Assembly (NCBI GenBank): GCA_001914785.1
Contig: MNDE01000067.1
Location: 1 to 49,098 of the forward strand
Length of the DNA: 49,098 bases
Direction of reading: 5' to 3'
DNA from: Acidobacteria bacterium 13_2_20CM_57_17
GTDB lineage: Bacteria > Acidobacteriota > Terriglobia > Acidiferrales > UBA7541
This document shows positions 1-8,372 of the stretch, piece by piece; the stretch's first letter is position 1; each line of letters starts with the position of its first letter. The notes below the pieces were generated by a model. It ran no database searches. It was not told where the DNA came from and saw only the letters and a program-made list of their open reading frames with translations. The position numbers and the translations under genes are program-made.

Positions 1-103
1 CGCATCATCTATGGAGTGATCACGAATTTAAACCGCTCCTGGGAAAGAAAACCCTTCTTCGAATTTACACAAAACCCTTGACGCTACCGACTTAAAGTAA
101 TCC

Positions 104-131
104 TTGACTTACGGTAACAATATGGTATAGT
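104..131 (+). promoter_or_regulatory. Sigma70-like promoter
   Basis: TTGACT at 104-109 and TATAGT at 126-131 are separated by 16 bases, each one mismatch from the consensus. The site points right, toward the cysteine desulfurase gene, but lies about 460 bases upstream of it, so it would give a long leader or an unrecognised short transcript. Confidence 0.4.
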
Positions 132-342
132 CGTTTCGTCAATTCGGCGCGATCCTTCTGTCTGTCCGCCACAGCCTTTGCGATCGAAAGATCCCGATTT
201 TACCGGAACCGCACATTCCGACCCTTTGGGAAAGTAGAGTGCTGCCCACAATGTTCGCCCAGCCCGCGGTCCCTCGAACTTCTTCAGAATCCACACAGGG
301 AAACCAGCTGCTTTCTTATAGACACATCGCACTTGTAACCCA

Positions 343-430
343 TTTAGATGCAACACTTACGAAATCTCCCGCAAAGCGTTGCAAACAAAAGGCTTACAGG
401 AATGCTAACTTCATTAGATGCAACATTTAC
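343..430. repeat. Direct repeat pair, 18 bases
   Basis: TTTAGATGCAACACTTAC (343-360) recurs with two changes at 413-430 (ATTAGATGCAACATTTAC). The spacing is 70 bases. No gene lies between the copies and no function is apparent. Confidence 0.5.
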
Positions 431-594
431 ACAAAACGTGGGGGTGGGGGCCCTAGCGACTCTCCTACTTGGCATTCGACTTTCCATTGTCGATCGAAGA
501 TCCCGGCCTTGTCGGGATTGTCAGCCTCCTCAACCCCGCTCTTCACGGATCACGGCCAGCGATTCTCCCCTCGTAGTATCCTATGGATAGCTTT

Positions 595-1794
595 ATGAAC
601 CGCGTCTACCTCGATTTCAACGCCACCACGCCTGTCGAGCCCGCCGTGCTCGATGCCATGCTGCCCTTTTTCTCCGCCGAATTCGCCAACGCCGCCTCGA
701 TCCACACTCCCGGCCAGCGTGCTCGCGCTGCTGTCGAAACCGCGCGCGAACAAGTTGCCGCGCTCATCGGCGCGCGCCCCCAGGAAATCATCTTCACCAG
801 CGGTGGCACCGAATCCGACAATCACGCCATCTTTGGGGTTGTGGGACAGGCATTCTTGCCTGTCTCCTCTTCAGGCGATGCCAATTCTCCTCACCTCGTC
901 ACTACCGCCATCGAACACGAAGCTGTCCTCAACGCCTGCCAGGCGCTCGAAAAGCAAGGCGCGCGCGTCACTTATCTGCCGACGAATCGCGAAGGGCTAA
1001 TTGACCTCGAAGAGTTGCGCCGCGCCATCCGTCCGGAAACCGTTCTCATCACCATCATGCACGCCAACAACGAGCTTGGCGCCGTTCAGCCGCTCGAGGA
1101 GATCGGCCGCATCGCCAAGGAAGCCGACGTCTACTTCCACGCCGACGCCGTGCAATCCGCCGGAAAAATTCCCATTGACGTCAACACGCTCCAGGTGGAT
1201 CTGCTTTCCATTTCCGGCCACAAACTGTATGCGCCCAAGGGAATCGGCGCGCTTTATGTCCGCGGTGGAACGCGTTTGCGCCAGCTTCTCTATGGCGGCC
1301 ATCACCAGCGCGGCTTCCGCCCCGGCACGGAAAACGTCGCCGGCATTGTTGGACTCGGCAAGGCCGCGGAAATTGCGCGCAAATCGTTCGGCGAAGATGC
1401 GCAGCGTATCTCCGCGCTTCGCGACAAATTGCAGCAAGGTTTGCTCCAGCGCGTTCCCCATTCACGGGTAAACGCTGGCGCTGCGCCGCGCACTCCCAAC
1501 ACGACCAATCTTGTTTTTCCCGGCGTTGAAGGCGAAGCGCTCCTCATTGCTCTCGACTTGAAGGGTCTCGCGTGTTCCACTGGCGCCGCTTGCTCCTCCG
1601 GCGCCGTCGAGCCGTCGCATGTGCTTACCGCCATCGGCTTGCCCCCGGAGGAAGCCCGCGCCAGCCTGCGCTTCAGCCTAGGCCGCCACACCACTTCCGC
1701 CGACATTGATTTCGCGTTGAACGTTGTCCCCGCCGCCGTCGCCCAGCTCCGCGAGTTATCGCCAACCTATGGAAAGATGGCGGAAGCCAGGTAA
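595..1794 (+). CDS. Cysteine desulfurase (NifS/IscS family)
   Basis: PLP-dependent class V aminotransferase-fold enzyme that removes sulfur from cysteine and passes it as a persulfide to acceptors. The N-terminus MNRVYLDFNATTP matches the family, so the ATG at 595 is preferred over the one at 583; neither has a clear Shine-Dalgarno. The SGGTESDN motif and the PLP-binding lysine in SGHKLYAPKG are present, and the catalytic cysteine lies in the loop STGAACSSG near the C-terminus. Length (399 residues) is normal. Residues VGQAFLPV, about 85 residues in, are encoded by a palindromic insertion (845-864) not expected in the family. MnmA follows 41 bases downstream; desulfurase plus MnmA is a known sulfur relay for tRNA, so this copy probably serves tRNA thiolation, though Fe-S assembly cannot be excluded. 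Confidence 0.93.
   Translation: MNRVYLDFNATTPVEPAVLDAMLPFFSAEFANAASIHTPGQRARAAVETAREQVAALIGARPQEIIFTSGGTESDNHAIFGVVGQAFLPVSSSGDANSPHLVTTAIEHEAVLNACQALEKQGARVTYLPTNREGLIDLEELRRAIRPETVLITIMHANNELGAVQPLEEIGRIAKEADVYFHADAVQSAGKIPIDVNTLQVDLLSISGHKLYAPKGIGALYVRGGTRLRQLLYGGHHQRGFRPGTENVAGIVGLGKAAEIARKSFGEDAQRISALRDKLQQGLLQRVPHSRVNAGAAPRTPNTTNLVFPGVEGEALLIALDLKGLACSTGAACSSGAVEPSHVLTAIGLPPEEARASLRFSLGRHTTSADIDFALNVVPAAVAQLRELSPTYGKMAEAR
845..864. repeat. Palindromic element inside coding sequence
   Basis: Perfect 8-bp inverted repeat (845-852 GACAGGCA and 857-864 TGCCTGTC) with a TTCT loop. It sits in frame inside the cysteine desulfurase gene and encodes GQAFLPV. The same class of short palindrome recurs in intergenic positions of this window, so it looks like a REP-like element that landed in a tolerant loop of the protein. 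Confidence 0.7.
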
Positions 1795-1804
1795 GATCAT
1801 GTAG

Positions 1805-1824
1805 GGGCACGATAAATCGTGCCC
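1805..1824. repeat. Intergenic palindrome
   Basis: Perfect 9-bp inverted repeat (1805-1813 and 1816-1824, arm GGGCACGAT) with a two-base loop, in the 41-base gap between the desulfurase gene and mnmA. It has no T-tract, so a Rho-independent terminator is unlikely. It is best read as a dispersed REP-like palindrome, possibly affecting mRNA processing between the two genes. Confidence 0.6.
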
Positions 1825-1835
1825 TGATCTTGTAT

Positions 1836-2987
1836 ATGACAACAACGACCCAATTCGACACTCTGCCCGAGCGCGCGGAAACCCAGCGCGGCCTCGTCGC
1901 TGTCGCCATGTCGGGCGGTGTCGACTCTTCCGCGGTTGCTGCTCTTTTGCAGCAGCAAGGACGCGCCGTCGTCGGCCTCACCATGCAACTGTGGAACCAG
2001 CGCCGTCTCCCCGAACTCCAGGGTGACGGCCCCGCGCAGCATCGTTGCTGCTCGCTCGACGACGTCTACGACGCCAAGGCTGTTGCCCAACATCTGAATT
2101 TTCCGCATTACGTGGTGAACTTCGAGGAACAATTTGAAGAGCGCGTGGTGCGTCCCTTCGTCGATCAATATCTCGCCGGCCGCACGCCCGTCGCCTGCAC
2201 CAATTGCAACACCGACGTGAAGTTTGAGCCGCTCCTGCGCATGGCGCGCCAGATTGGCGCGGAGCGTCTCGCCACCGGCCACTACGCGCGAATTCGCAGG
2301 AACGATGTAACCAGTCGCTGGGAATTGCTGCGCGCGCGCGACGAAACCAAGGATCAATCTTATTTTCTGTGGGGACTTTCACAGGAGCAGCTCTCGCGCA
2401 GCGACTTCCCTCTCGGCGAACTTACCAAGGAAGAAGTCCGCGCCCTGGCCCGCCGCGCGAACTTGCCCGTCGCGGAAAAGCCGGAAAGCATGGAGCTGTG
2501 CTTCGTGCCCACCGGCAACTACGTGCAATTTATTCAGGCTTATTCACGCGAGCGCGGAATCTCTTTGCAGAATAGCGAAGGCGAAATCGTCAACGAAAAC
2601 GGCGACGTGGTCGGCCGTCACGACGGCGTGCACAATTTTACAATCGGCCAACGCAAGGGCCTCGGCTTCGCCGCCGGCAAGCCGCTCTACGTTCTCTCGA
2701 TTGATCCGGAGAAAAACCGCGTCGTCGTCGGTGAAGATGATGTTCTCCGCAAAACAGTTTGTGAAGTCGAAGGCGTAAATTGGATTTCCCGCGATCAGCC
2801 GTCCGGCATTATTCGCGCGTTTGCCAAAATCCGTCACAAGCACGAGCCTGCACCGGCTATCATCGAGCCGCTGGCCGCCGCCACCGCGCGCGTCACTTTC
2901 GACGCGCCGCAGCGAGCCATCACCCCTGGCCAAGCCGCTGTTTTCTACGATGGCGACATCGTCCTCGGCGGCGCCTGGATCTGCTAA
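1836..2987 (+). CDS. mnmA: tRNA-specific 2-thiouridylase MnmA
   Basis: ATP-dependent enzyme that installs the 2-thio group on wobble uridine 34 of Lys, Glu and Gln tRNAs, using sulfur relayed from a cysteine desulfurase such as the upstream gene product. The PP-loop SGGVDSS is near the N-terminus. The two catalytic cysteines are visible in TNCNTDVKF and in ESMELCFVP, and the GHYARI and ETKDQSYFLWGL blocks are typical. The ATG at 1836 is preferred to the TTG at 1830. At 383 residues it is full length. Transcription converges with the gene at 3095-3607. Confidence 0.96.
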   Translation: MTTTTQFDTLPERAETQRGLVAVAMSGGVDSSAVAALLQQQGRAVVGLTMQLWNQRRLPELQGDGPAQHRCCSLDDVYDAKAVAQHLNFPHYVVNFEEQFEERVVRPFVDQYLAGRTPVACTNCNTDVKFEPLLRMARQIGAERLATGHYARIRRNDVTSRWELLRARDETKDQSYFLWGLSQEQLSRSDFPLGELTKEEVRALARRANLPVAEKPESMELCFVPTGNYVQFIQAYSRERGISLQNSEGEIVNENGDVVGRHDGVHNFTIGQRKGLGFAAGKPLYVLSIDPEKNRVVVGEDDVLRKTVCEVEGVNWISRDQPSGIIRAFAKIRHKHEPAPAIIEPLAAATARVTFDAPQRAITPGQAAVFYDGDIVLGGAWIC

Positions 2988-3094
2988 CGCATTGCATTGA
3001 AGTTTCGGTCTTAAGTTTTGCGCTTTGAGTCGCAGGTTCTCTGACAGGAAAAAGAAAGAGGAAAAGAGAGTTTGAATTTCGCGCCGTAACTTCG

Positions 3095-3607
3095 CTAGAT
3101 AAAAAGTTCCTCTTCCTGCTGCTCGCGCGGGTCATCGCTGTTGCGGCGCCGCCGCCGCGACCGCAGGAGATCGAGCCCCACTTTGATTCCCTGCACCAGC
3201 GCCGACGCTTTTTGCACCGGCCGCCAGAAACTGTGACTGAATTTCGATCCCGCATCCTCCACGGCTTCGAGCGTTCCCGTCAGGATGCGGTCCGCATGAA
3301 CCAACTGTCCGCGCAACCGGTCAGACGCATCCGTAAACACGCGATCGATCTTCTGCGCCTGGCCGCGCGCCAGGTACACGATGTGCGATGCATCGTTCAC
3401 CATGTTGGAGATTTTCGGCTGTGTATCGTCCAAAAGAATCTGCACGCGCGTCAGGATCGGTCCCACGCGCGACTGCAAATCAGTAACCAGCCGGTTGGTG
3501 TTCTCCGACGTGCGTTTCAGCTGGAAGAACAGCAACGTCAATATGATCACCTGGACCACCAGAGCGATGGCCGCAATGATGCAGAACACTTCAAGCCAGA
3601 ATTGCAT
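3095..3607 (-). CDS. Small membrane-anchored protein, DUF948-like
   Basis: 170-residue protein with one N-terminal hydrophobic helix (about residues 8-28) followed by a long helical region that mentions no enzymatic motif, then a basic cluster RSRRRRR and an acidic C-terminus. The layout resembles DUF948-type proteins, which are single-pass membrane proteins with a coiled cytoplasmic part and no defined function. It is followed at 3666-3956 (upstream in transcription) by a YtxH-like protein of similar character, suggesting a two-gene envelope or stress unit. The assignment rests on architecture only. Confidence 0.7.
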   Translation of the reverse strand: MQFWLEVFCIIAAIALVVQVIILTLLFFQLKRTSENTNRLVTDLQSRVGPILTRVQILLDDTQPKISNMVNDASHIVYLARGQAQKIDRVFTDASDRLRGQLVHADRILTGTLEAVEDAGSKFSHSFWRPVQKASALVQGIKVGLDLLRSRRRRRNSDDPREQQEEELFI

Positions 3608-3619
3608 AGCTGCCCCACG

Positions 3620-3636
3620 CGTCCCGCTGGGGGACG
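3620..3636. repeat. Intergenic hairpin
   Basis: CGTCCC (3620-3625) and GGGACG (3631-3636) form a 6-bp stem with a five-base loop. It lies in the 58-base gap between two minus-strand genes that are probably co-transcribed. It belongs to the window's general pattern of short palindromes; no T-tract follows. Confidence 0.4.
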
Positions 3637-3665
3637 GAACCCCGTGCTATCGCCTCACGAAATTC

Positions 3666-3956
3666 TTAAGACGACTTCGATTGGCGCAGATACGCTTCGC
3701 GTCCGGCTTCCACTGCCGCCGAGATCGAATCTTTTTTGCTTACAGCAATTTCCTTGCTGCGCTCAATCAATTCGTCGGCCCGCTCGCGCAATTCGCGGGC
3801 TTTTTTCTGGGCGTAATCCTTGCCCTCATCTGCTTTCTTCGAAAGAAAATCGCGAGTTTCTTCGCCGGATTTCGGCGCAAACAAAATACCCACGAGCGCG
3901 CCAATCCCCATTCCCACCATGAAATACGTCACCTTCGAACCCACATTGTCCGCCAT
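3666..3956 (-). CDS. YtxH domain-containing protein
   Basis: 96-residue protein with an N-terminal glycine-rich membrane segment (YFMVGMGIGALVGILFAPKSG) and a charged helical tail rich in Lys, Glu and Arg. The GxxxGxxxGxLFAPKSGxETR block is the hallmark of the YtxH family, small membrane-associated proteins often linked to general stress. The start is supported by GGAGG five bases upstream. It precedes the DUF948-like gene on the same strand; the two are probably co-transcribed. Confidence 0.8.
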   Translation of the reverse strand: MADNVGSKVTYFMVGMGIGALVGILFAPKSGEETRDFLSKKADEGKDYAQKKARELRERADELIERSKEIAVSKKDSISAAVEAGREAYLRQSKSS

Positions 3957-4034
3957 AATAGCCTCCAGAGAAACCGTAGCATAGCACTAACAGCCGCGCA
4001 ATGCGTGCTAACCGCTATTCTCATTCGAATGCGG

Positions 4035-5882
4035 TTATTGGGCTTTCGAATCGCCGAGCTGGCTCAGAATTTTTTCCGCGTTTTTTCGCGAGATCACGCT
4101 ACTCAATTTTTCCAGCCCAGCTCTCTGAATATTTGCGACGCTCCCGAATTCTTTCAGTAATTTCTGCGCCGTCTTCGCGCCCACGCCGGGGATTTCGCTG
4201 AGCGCTGTTTGCGTCTGGCGTTTGCCGCGGCGCTGGCGGTGGAACGTAACGGCAAATCGGTGAGTCTCATCGCGAATTTGCTGAATCAGGTGCAGCACGG
4301 GCGAGTGCCGCTCCAGAACAATGGGCTCATCTTCCTGGCCTAGAACGTAAAGAATCTCTTCTTTTTTCGCGATGCTGGCAACAGGCTGATTGATGATTAG
4401 CAGCGATTCGAGCGCCTGCGCCGCGGCGTGAAGCTGTCCGATGCCGCCATCGATCAAGATTAATCCGGGCAATTCTCTTTTTTCTTCCTGCAAGCGGCGA
4501 TAGCGTCGAGTCACCGCTTCGCGCATGCTGGCAAAATCGTCGTTCTGGCGCAGCGGATTTCCGTTGGATGCCTCTTCGCCGCGCCCCTCGTCTCCGCGAA
4601 TGATGAATTTGCGGTAGTCCGATTTCTTCATGCGGCCTTTTTCCCACACGACCATGGACGCAACGGTGTCGGTTCCCTGGATGTGCGAAATGTCGAAGCT
4701 CTCGATGCGCTCCGGCTCTTCCGCGAGATTGAGCGCATTCTGCAAGGCCTCACCAATGGCTTTTGAAGTAGGCTTCAAGACGCGGAAGCGTTGTTCGAAG
4801 GAATGCTTGGCGTTGTTTTCGACGAGATCGAGGAACGCTCGCTTGGTACCGCGCTGGGGCGTACAGATTTCCACTTTGTGTCCTGCGCGTTCCGTCAGCG
4901 TGGCTTCCAACAATTCGCGATCCTCAAAATCCGCGGAGACGTGAATCGCTTTCGGCAAATATTCGGCTTCCAGGTAAAGCTGCTTCAAGAGAGAAGGCAC
5001 GAACTCCTGCGGATCAAATTCTTCTAAATCTTCCCAATAGAATTCGCGGCGATCCACGACGCGCCCGCCGCGCAAGTGGAAAAGGTTTGCAGCGACAAGA
5101 GGCGGTTCGGCGTAATACGCAAGGACATCGGTATCGTCTCCCTGTGCGGCGGCAATGCGTTGCCGTTCCTCGATGTCTTCGAGGGTTCGCAACAAATCGC
5201 GGTAAGCGGCCGCCTGTTCGAATAATTCTTTCTCGGCCGCTGCCGTCATGCGTCCTTCGAGGCTCTTGATCAAATCGTGGCGGCGGCCTTCGAGAAACAG
5301 GCGCACGTCGCGTGCGGCTTCGGCATAGCGCTCGTCCGTGGTGAGGCCGGTTACGCAAGGCCCGAGACACCGCTTGATGTAATACTGCAGGCAAGGGCGG
5401 GGATGGCTGCGCGTCAAATCCACGGAGCAGGAAGGAACGAGAAACCGCTTGTGGACAAAGTGCAGAATGCGGCGGGCCAAGCTCGCGGGAAAATAGGGAC
5501 CGAAATAGAGCGAGCCGTCCTTCTTGATACGCCTCGTAAAGTACACGCGAGGATATTTTTCCGCCGCGGTGAATTTGATATACGGATAGGTCTTGTCGTC
5601 GCGGAGCATGACGTTGAACTTCGGGCGATACTGCTTGATGAGGTTATTCTCGAGCGCCAGGGCTTCGCGTTCGTTGCCTACGACGATAGTTTCGAGATCG
5701 GCGATTTCCCGCGCCAGCGAACCGGTCTTGGCGTCGATCCAGCGCGATTCGAGGAAGTAGGAACGCACGCGGCTGCGCAGGTTGCGCGCCTTGCCGACGT
5801 ATAGGATCTTCTCGGCGGCATCCTTGAAGAGATAAACACCCGGGCTTTCCGGAAGCTGCGCGGCTTTTTCGCGGGGTTCCAT
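4035..5882 (-). CDS. uvrC: Excinuclease ABC subunit C (UvrC)
   Basis: The nuclease of nucleotide excision repair, which makes both incisions around a lesion in complex with UvrB. The GIY-YIG domain at the N-terminus (PGVYLFKD, ILYVGKARNLRSRV) makes the 3' cut. A UVR/UvrB-contact helix lies around residues 195-235. The RNase H-like domain (ESFDISHIQGTDTVASMV) makes the 5' cut. A C-terminal helix-hairpin-helix pair (IPGVGAKTAQKLL) binds DNA. At 615 residues it is full length. uvrA is encoded further right on the same strand but in a separate operon; uvrB is not in the window. Confidence 0.97.
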   Translation of the reverse strand: MEPREKAAQLPESPGVYLFKDAAEKILYVGKARNLRSRVRSYFLESRWIDAKTGSLAREIADLETIVVGNEREALALENNLIKQYRPKFNVMLRDDKTYPYIKFTAAEKYPRVYFTRRIKKDGSLYFGPYFPASLARRILHFVHKRFLVPSCSVDLTRSHPRPCLQYYIKRCLGPCVTGLTTDERYAEAARDVRLFLEGRRHDLIKSLEGRMTAAAEKELFEQAAAYRDLLRTLEDIEERQRIAAAQGDDTDVLAYYAEPPLVAANLFHLRGGRVVDRREFYWEDLEEFDPQEFVPSLLKQLYLEAEYLPKAIHVSADFEDRELLEATLTERAGHKVEICTPQRGTKRAFLDLVENNAKHSFEQRFRVLKPTSKAIGEALQNALNLAEEPERIESFDISHIQGTDTVASMVVWEKGRMKKSDYRKFIIRGDEGRGEEASNGNPLRQNDDFASMREAVTRRYRRLQEEKRELPGLILIDGGIGQLHAAAQALESLLIINQPVASIAKKEEILYVLGQEDEPIVLERHSPVLHLIQQIRDETHRFAVTFHRQRRGKRQTQTALSEIPGVGAKTAQKLLKEFGSVANIQRAGLEKLSSVISRKNAEKILSQLGDSKAQ

Positions 5883-5958
5883 GGAGGTTTCAACACAACT
5901 TTCAATCGCCAGACAACTTCCATCATACTAGACCGAATCGGAGTACAGGGAGACCTCG

Positions 5959-6453
5959 GTGACCGGCATGCGATTCGGCAAGACGATTCCTATTCTCGCC
6001 GCAGTTTCCCTGCTCTTTGCTGCGTGGCCAGCGCACGCGCAGGACCCGCCACAGGAGTCCTCCTCGAAACCAGCCGACGCTCCGGCTCCTACGCCGCCAA
6101 AGTCGCCTGCCAAAAAAAAGAAAGATACCGCCACGCAAAACGCACCAGACCAGCCAGCATGGGATCCGCTACGCGCGGAAAAAGATCTCGAAGTGGGCCA
6201 GTACTACATGAGGAAGGGCGATTTGGATGCGGCCATCGACCGTTTTCAGGACGCGACGACGGCGAAGCCTGGTTACGCGGTTCCCTTCAAATATCTGGGC
6301 GAAGCACAGGAAAAAAAGGGTCTGAAGAAACAGGCGATCAAGTCGTATCAGCGCTATCTGGATTTATACCCGCACGCGGAAGACGGCGACAAAGTGCGCA
6401 AGAAAATTGAGAAACTCTGGAAGGAAACGGAAAAGGATAAGAAGCAGAACTAG
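5959..6453 (+). CDS. Secreted TPR-repeat protein
   Basis: 164-residue protein with a cleavable signal peptide (ILAAVSLLFAAWPAHAQ), a Pro/Ala/Lys-rich linker, and about two TPR units (DLEVGQYYMRKGDLDAAIDRF and YLGEAQEKKGLKKQAIKSY). TPRs are protein-binding helices; together with the export signal this suggests a periplasmic adaptor, possibly in outer-membrane assembly, but no partner is indicated. The GTG start at 5959 is chosen because AGGGAGA lies five bases before it; the ATG at 5968 is 14 bases from that site. Divergent from uvrC. Confidence 0.8.
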   Translation: MTGMRFGKTIPILAAVSLLFAAWPAHAQDPPQESSSKPADAPAPTPPKSPAKKKKDTATQNAPDQPAWDPLRAEKDLEVGQYYMRKGDLDAAIDRFQDATTAKPGYAVPFKYLGEAQEKKGLKKQAIKSYQRYLDLYPHAEDGDKVRKKIEKLWKETEKDKKQN

Positions 6454-6460
6454 CGGGGCC

Positions 6461-7504
6461 TCATTCAGCAGGCGCTAGCCATCGGTCGAACCAGGCGTAG
6501 GCAGCGGCGCGCATCGTTTGCGAGAATGCGTGCGTTCCGGGCTCAAAAAAGGTGGCCAAATGGTCCGCTGCACTAACGGCTACATAAGCACGACGCGCCG
6601 TCGCCACCGTCTCCTCGATTCCGTCCTTCGGGAATATGGGATCGTCACTCCGTGCGGCGACGAAGAACGGGCGAGGAGCTACCATTGCCAGTACAGCGCC
6701 GTAGTCGCCATTATTAGCGAGACCAGGCACGAACAGGGCGTAGTTGTGGTTGATCCGGTCGCGCTTGAGCGTGCGCAGACTGCCGAAGCCGCAACTCGAG
6801 ACGGCGGCGCGAATGCGGGTGTCAATGGCGGTGGTAAACAGAGTCTCTTGGCCGCCGAGCGAATGGCCGATCATGCCCAGGCGCGAGGCATCGACGTCAG
6901 GCCGAGTCTCGAGATAATCCAGTGCGCGACACGCGTCCCAGACATACTTACCCTGGAGGCTCTTCCCTTCCGTGATGCGGTACATTGCCTCATAGCGCTC
7001 GTAGTCAGCCCCCTTGAGCTTGCCCATGGCGTCCTTCCGCTCGTTGAAACAGAGCGCGTCGAAAACAATCGTGACGTAGCCACGGCGAGCCAGCTCAAGC
7101 GCGTAGTGCTGGCTGGGGTCAGAGCCTAGTCCTGCCGGGCCGTCTTTCCCGACCGCGAACTCACCGCCGTGCTGGTGGTGACAGAGGATGGCGGGATGGC
7201 GCGGCGGTCCCGACTTCGGGAGCAGAACAAAGGCAGGCACGCGCTCGCCGGGCTCGACCGTGTAGGTGACTTTTTCTCGCACAACGTCACCCAGATCGGT
7301 GCGCTCAACCCGCTCGGCTGCCAGAGGCGGAACTGACGCCGGCACAGTGCCCAACAACTGAAGAAGCCGCACGCGATCCAGAGCGTTCTCGGCCGGAAAG
7401 GCATCATGGAGCCGATCGGGCAAAGAGACGGACGTCGCTGCAAGGCCGCTACCGAGAAGCCGCAGGCTTTCTCGCCGCGTGACGTTCATGGGTTTAGTGC
7501 GCAT
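6461..7504 (-). CDS. Tat-exported alpha/beta hydrolase (esterase/dienelactone hydrolase-like)
   Basis: 347-residue predicted hydrolase. A twin-arginine signal (NVTRRESLRLLGSGLAA) suggests export in folded form. The alpha/beta hydrolase core has the nucleophile elbow GHSLGGQ, a candidate acid in ARSDDPIFP and the catalytic histidine in EPGTHAFSQ. The HQHGGEF segment fits an oxyanion loop. The family includes acetyl xylan esterase-like and dienelactone hydrolase-like enzymes; the substrate cannot be read from sequence. The start at 7504 is supported by GAGGTG about seven bases upstream. It faces the TPR gene at 5959-6453 tail to tail. Confidence 0.8.
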   Translation of the reverse strand: MRTKPMNVTRRESLRLLGSGLAATSVSLPDRLHDAFPAENALDRVRLLQLLGTVPASVPPLAAERVERTDLGDVVREKVTYTVEPGERVPAFVLLPKSGPPRHPAILCHHQHGGEFAVGKDGPAGLGSDPSQHYALELARRGYVTIVFDALCFNERKDAMGKLKGADYERYEAMYRITEGKSLQGKYVWDACRALDYLETRPDVDASRLGMIGHSLGGQETLFTTAIDTRIRAAVSSCGFGSLRTLKRDRINHNYALFVPGLANNGDYGAVLAMVAPRPFFVAARSDDPIFPKDGIEETVATARRAYVAVSAADHLATFFEPGTHAFSQTMRAAAYAWFDRWLAPAE

Positions 7505-7629
7505 TTTGATCCACCTCAAACTAACTGAAGACGAAGACTGTGTCTACGTCTGCGACAATAGAGCGCATTTCCACCACGCGGTGACGGCCACTCGAAAACT
7601 GATTTACTGCCAAGATGAGGACGGGAAAA

Positions 7630-8349
7630 TTAGCGAGCGAGGCGGTCGAGGATGCGGCGGGCGCGTGCGAATTCCGGGAAGCGCTTCTCTTCTTCGCGAA
7701 ATTCGCGGGAATGGGAGACCATGGTGCAGCCGGAGCGGCGAGTGGGATGCTTGACGTGCAGCATCTCGTGGAACAAAACATATTCCACGGCGCATGCGGG
7801 AACGCCCGGACGATCCATCCGGCGATTCAGAAGAATCTGATTCGGCCCTGGGTCGTAGCAGCCGAATTGCCGCTGCCAGCTTCGCGTGCTCCATCCGATG
7901 TGCGGGCGGCGCAACTGACCGGCAAAGTATTTTCGATTCAGCTCATCGAAAAGACGGTGCAGATCGAAATGGTTTCCGCGCGGGTTCGTCGCTGCCAGGC
8001 GAACGCGCCCGCTGCGCATGCGGTTCATGCGACTACGCGTACGATCCGAGCGCGCATACTCCAAGTACGGCTCGCTTAGTTCCCTGGAAGGTTTGCGGCG
8101 ATACACGCGCGCCAGCAGCAGAGCGGCCGCGCCTTCCAAGACGGCTAGCGGGGCGCGCCGCAAGAGGTCGGAGAAGCGAACGAAAACGGCATCCTCGCCG
8201 CGCCGAATCGTCAGCACCAGGCTGGAATAGGGATAAAACTCGACACGGAAACGCGGCGGACGGCCTTCACAGCCCAGCCGGGTGAACATGCGCTGAAAAA
8301 GCGGCGCGCCGCCGGGGACTAGCGAAGTTGTGCGGCGGCTCGTTTTCAT
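7630..8349 (-). CDS. SprT-like zinc metalloprotease domain protein
   Basis: About 239 residues. The C-terminal half has the zinc-protease motif VLFHEMLHVKH, preceded by a SprT-type region (FDLHRLFDELNRKYF, then ILLNRRM) and followed by a third candidate ligand region (HSREFREEEKRFPEF). The N-terminal part is basic and of unknown role. It is the last gene of a compact minus-strand run that starts at uvrA. In eukaryotes SprT-family Spartan proteases degrade DNA-protein crosslinks, so the link with uvrA is suggestive but unproven. The start at 8349 (MKTSRRTTS) is likely; a TTG at 8370 is an alternative. Confidence 0.75.
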   Translation of the reverse strand: MKTSRRTTSLVPGGAPLFQRMFTRLGCEGRPPRFRVEFYPYSSLVLTIRRGEDAVFVRFSDLLRRAPLAVLEGAAALLLARVYRRKPSRELSEPYLEYARSDRTRSRMNRMRSGRVRLAATNPRGNHFDLHRLFDELNRKYFAGQLRRPHIGWSTRSWQRQFGCYDPGPNQILLNRRMDRPGVPACAVEYVLFHEMLHVKHPTRRSGCTMVSHSREFREEEKRFPEFARARRILDRLAR

Positions 8350-8372
8350 CGTGTTGATAGGATTCCTCAAGA

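Larger units (their letters stand above)
1..594. other. Non-coding left end of window
   Basis: No convincing gene is seen here: the open frames have no ribosome binding site and no recognisable protein. The stretch holds a sigma70-like site at 104-131, a pair of near-identical 18-base direct repeats (343-360 and 413-430), two copies of a TTTACACAAAAC string (64-75 and 426-437), and two similar GATCGAA-GATCCCG strings near 182 and 492. It may be a decayed mobile or regulatory region upstream of the desulfurase gene, but nothing in it decides this. Confidence 0.5.

Noticed and set aside
1..594. Possible coding frames at the left end
   Set aside because: None has a ribosome binding site, family motif or sensible composition.
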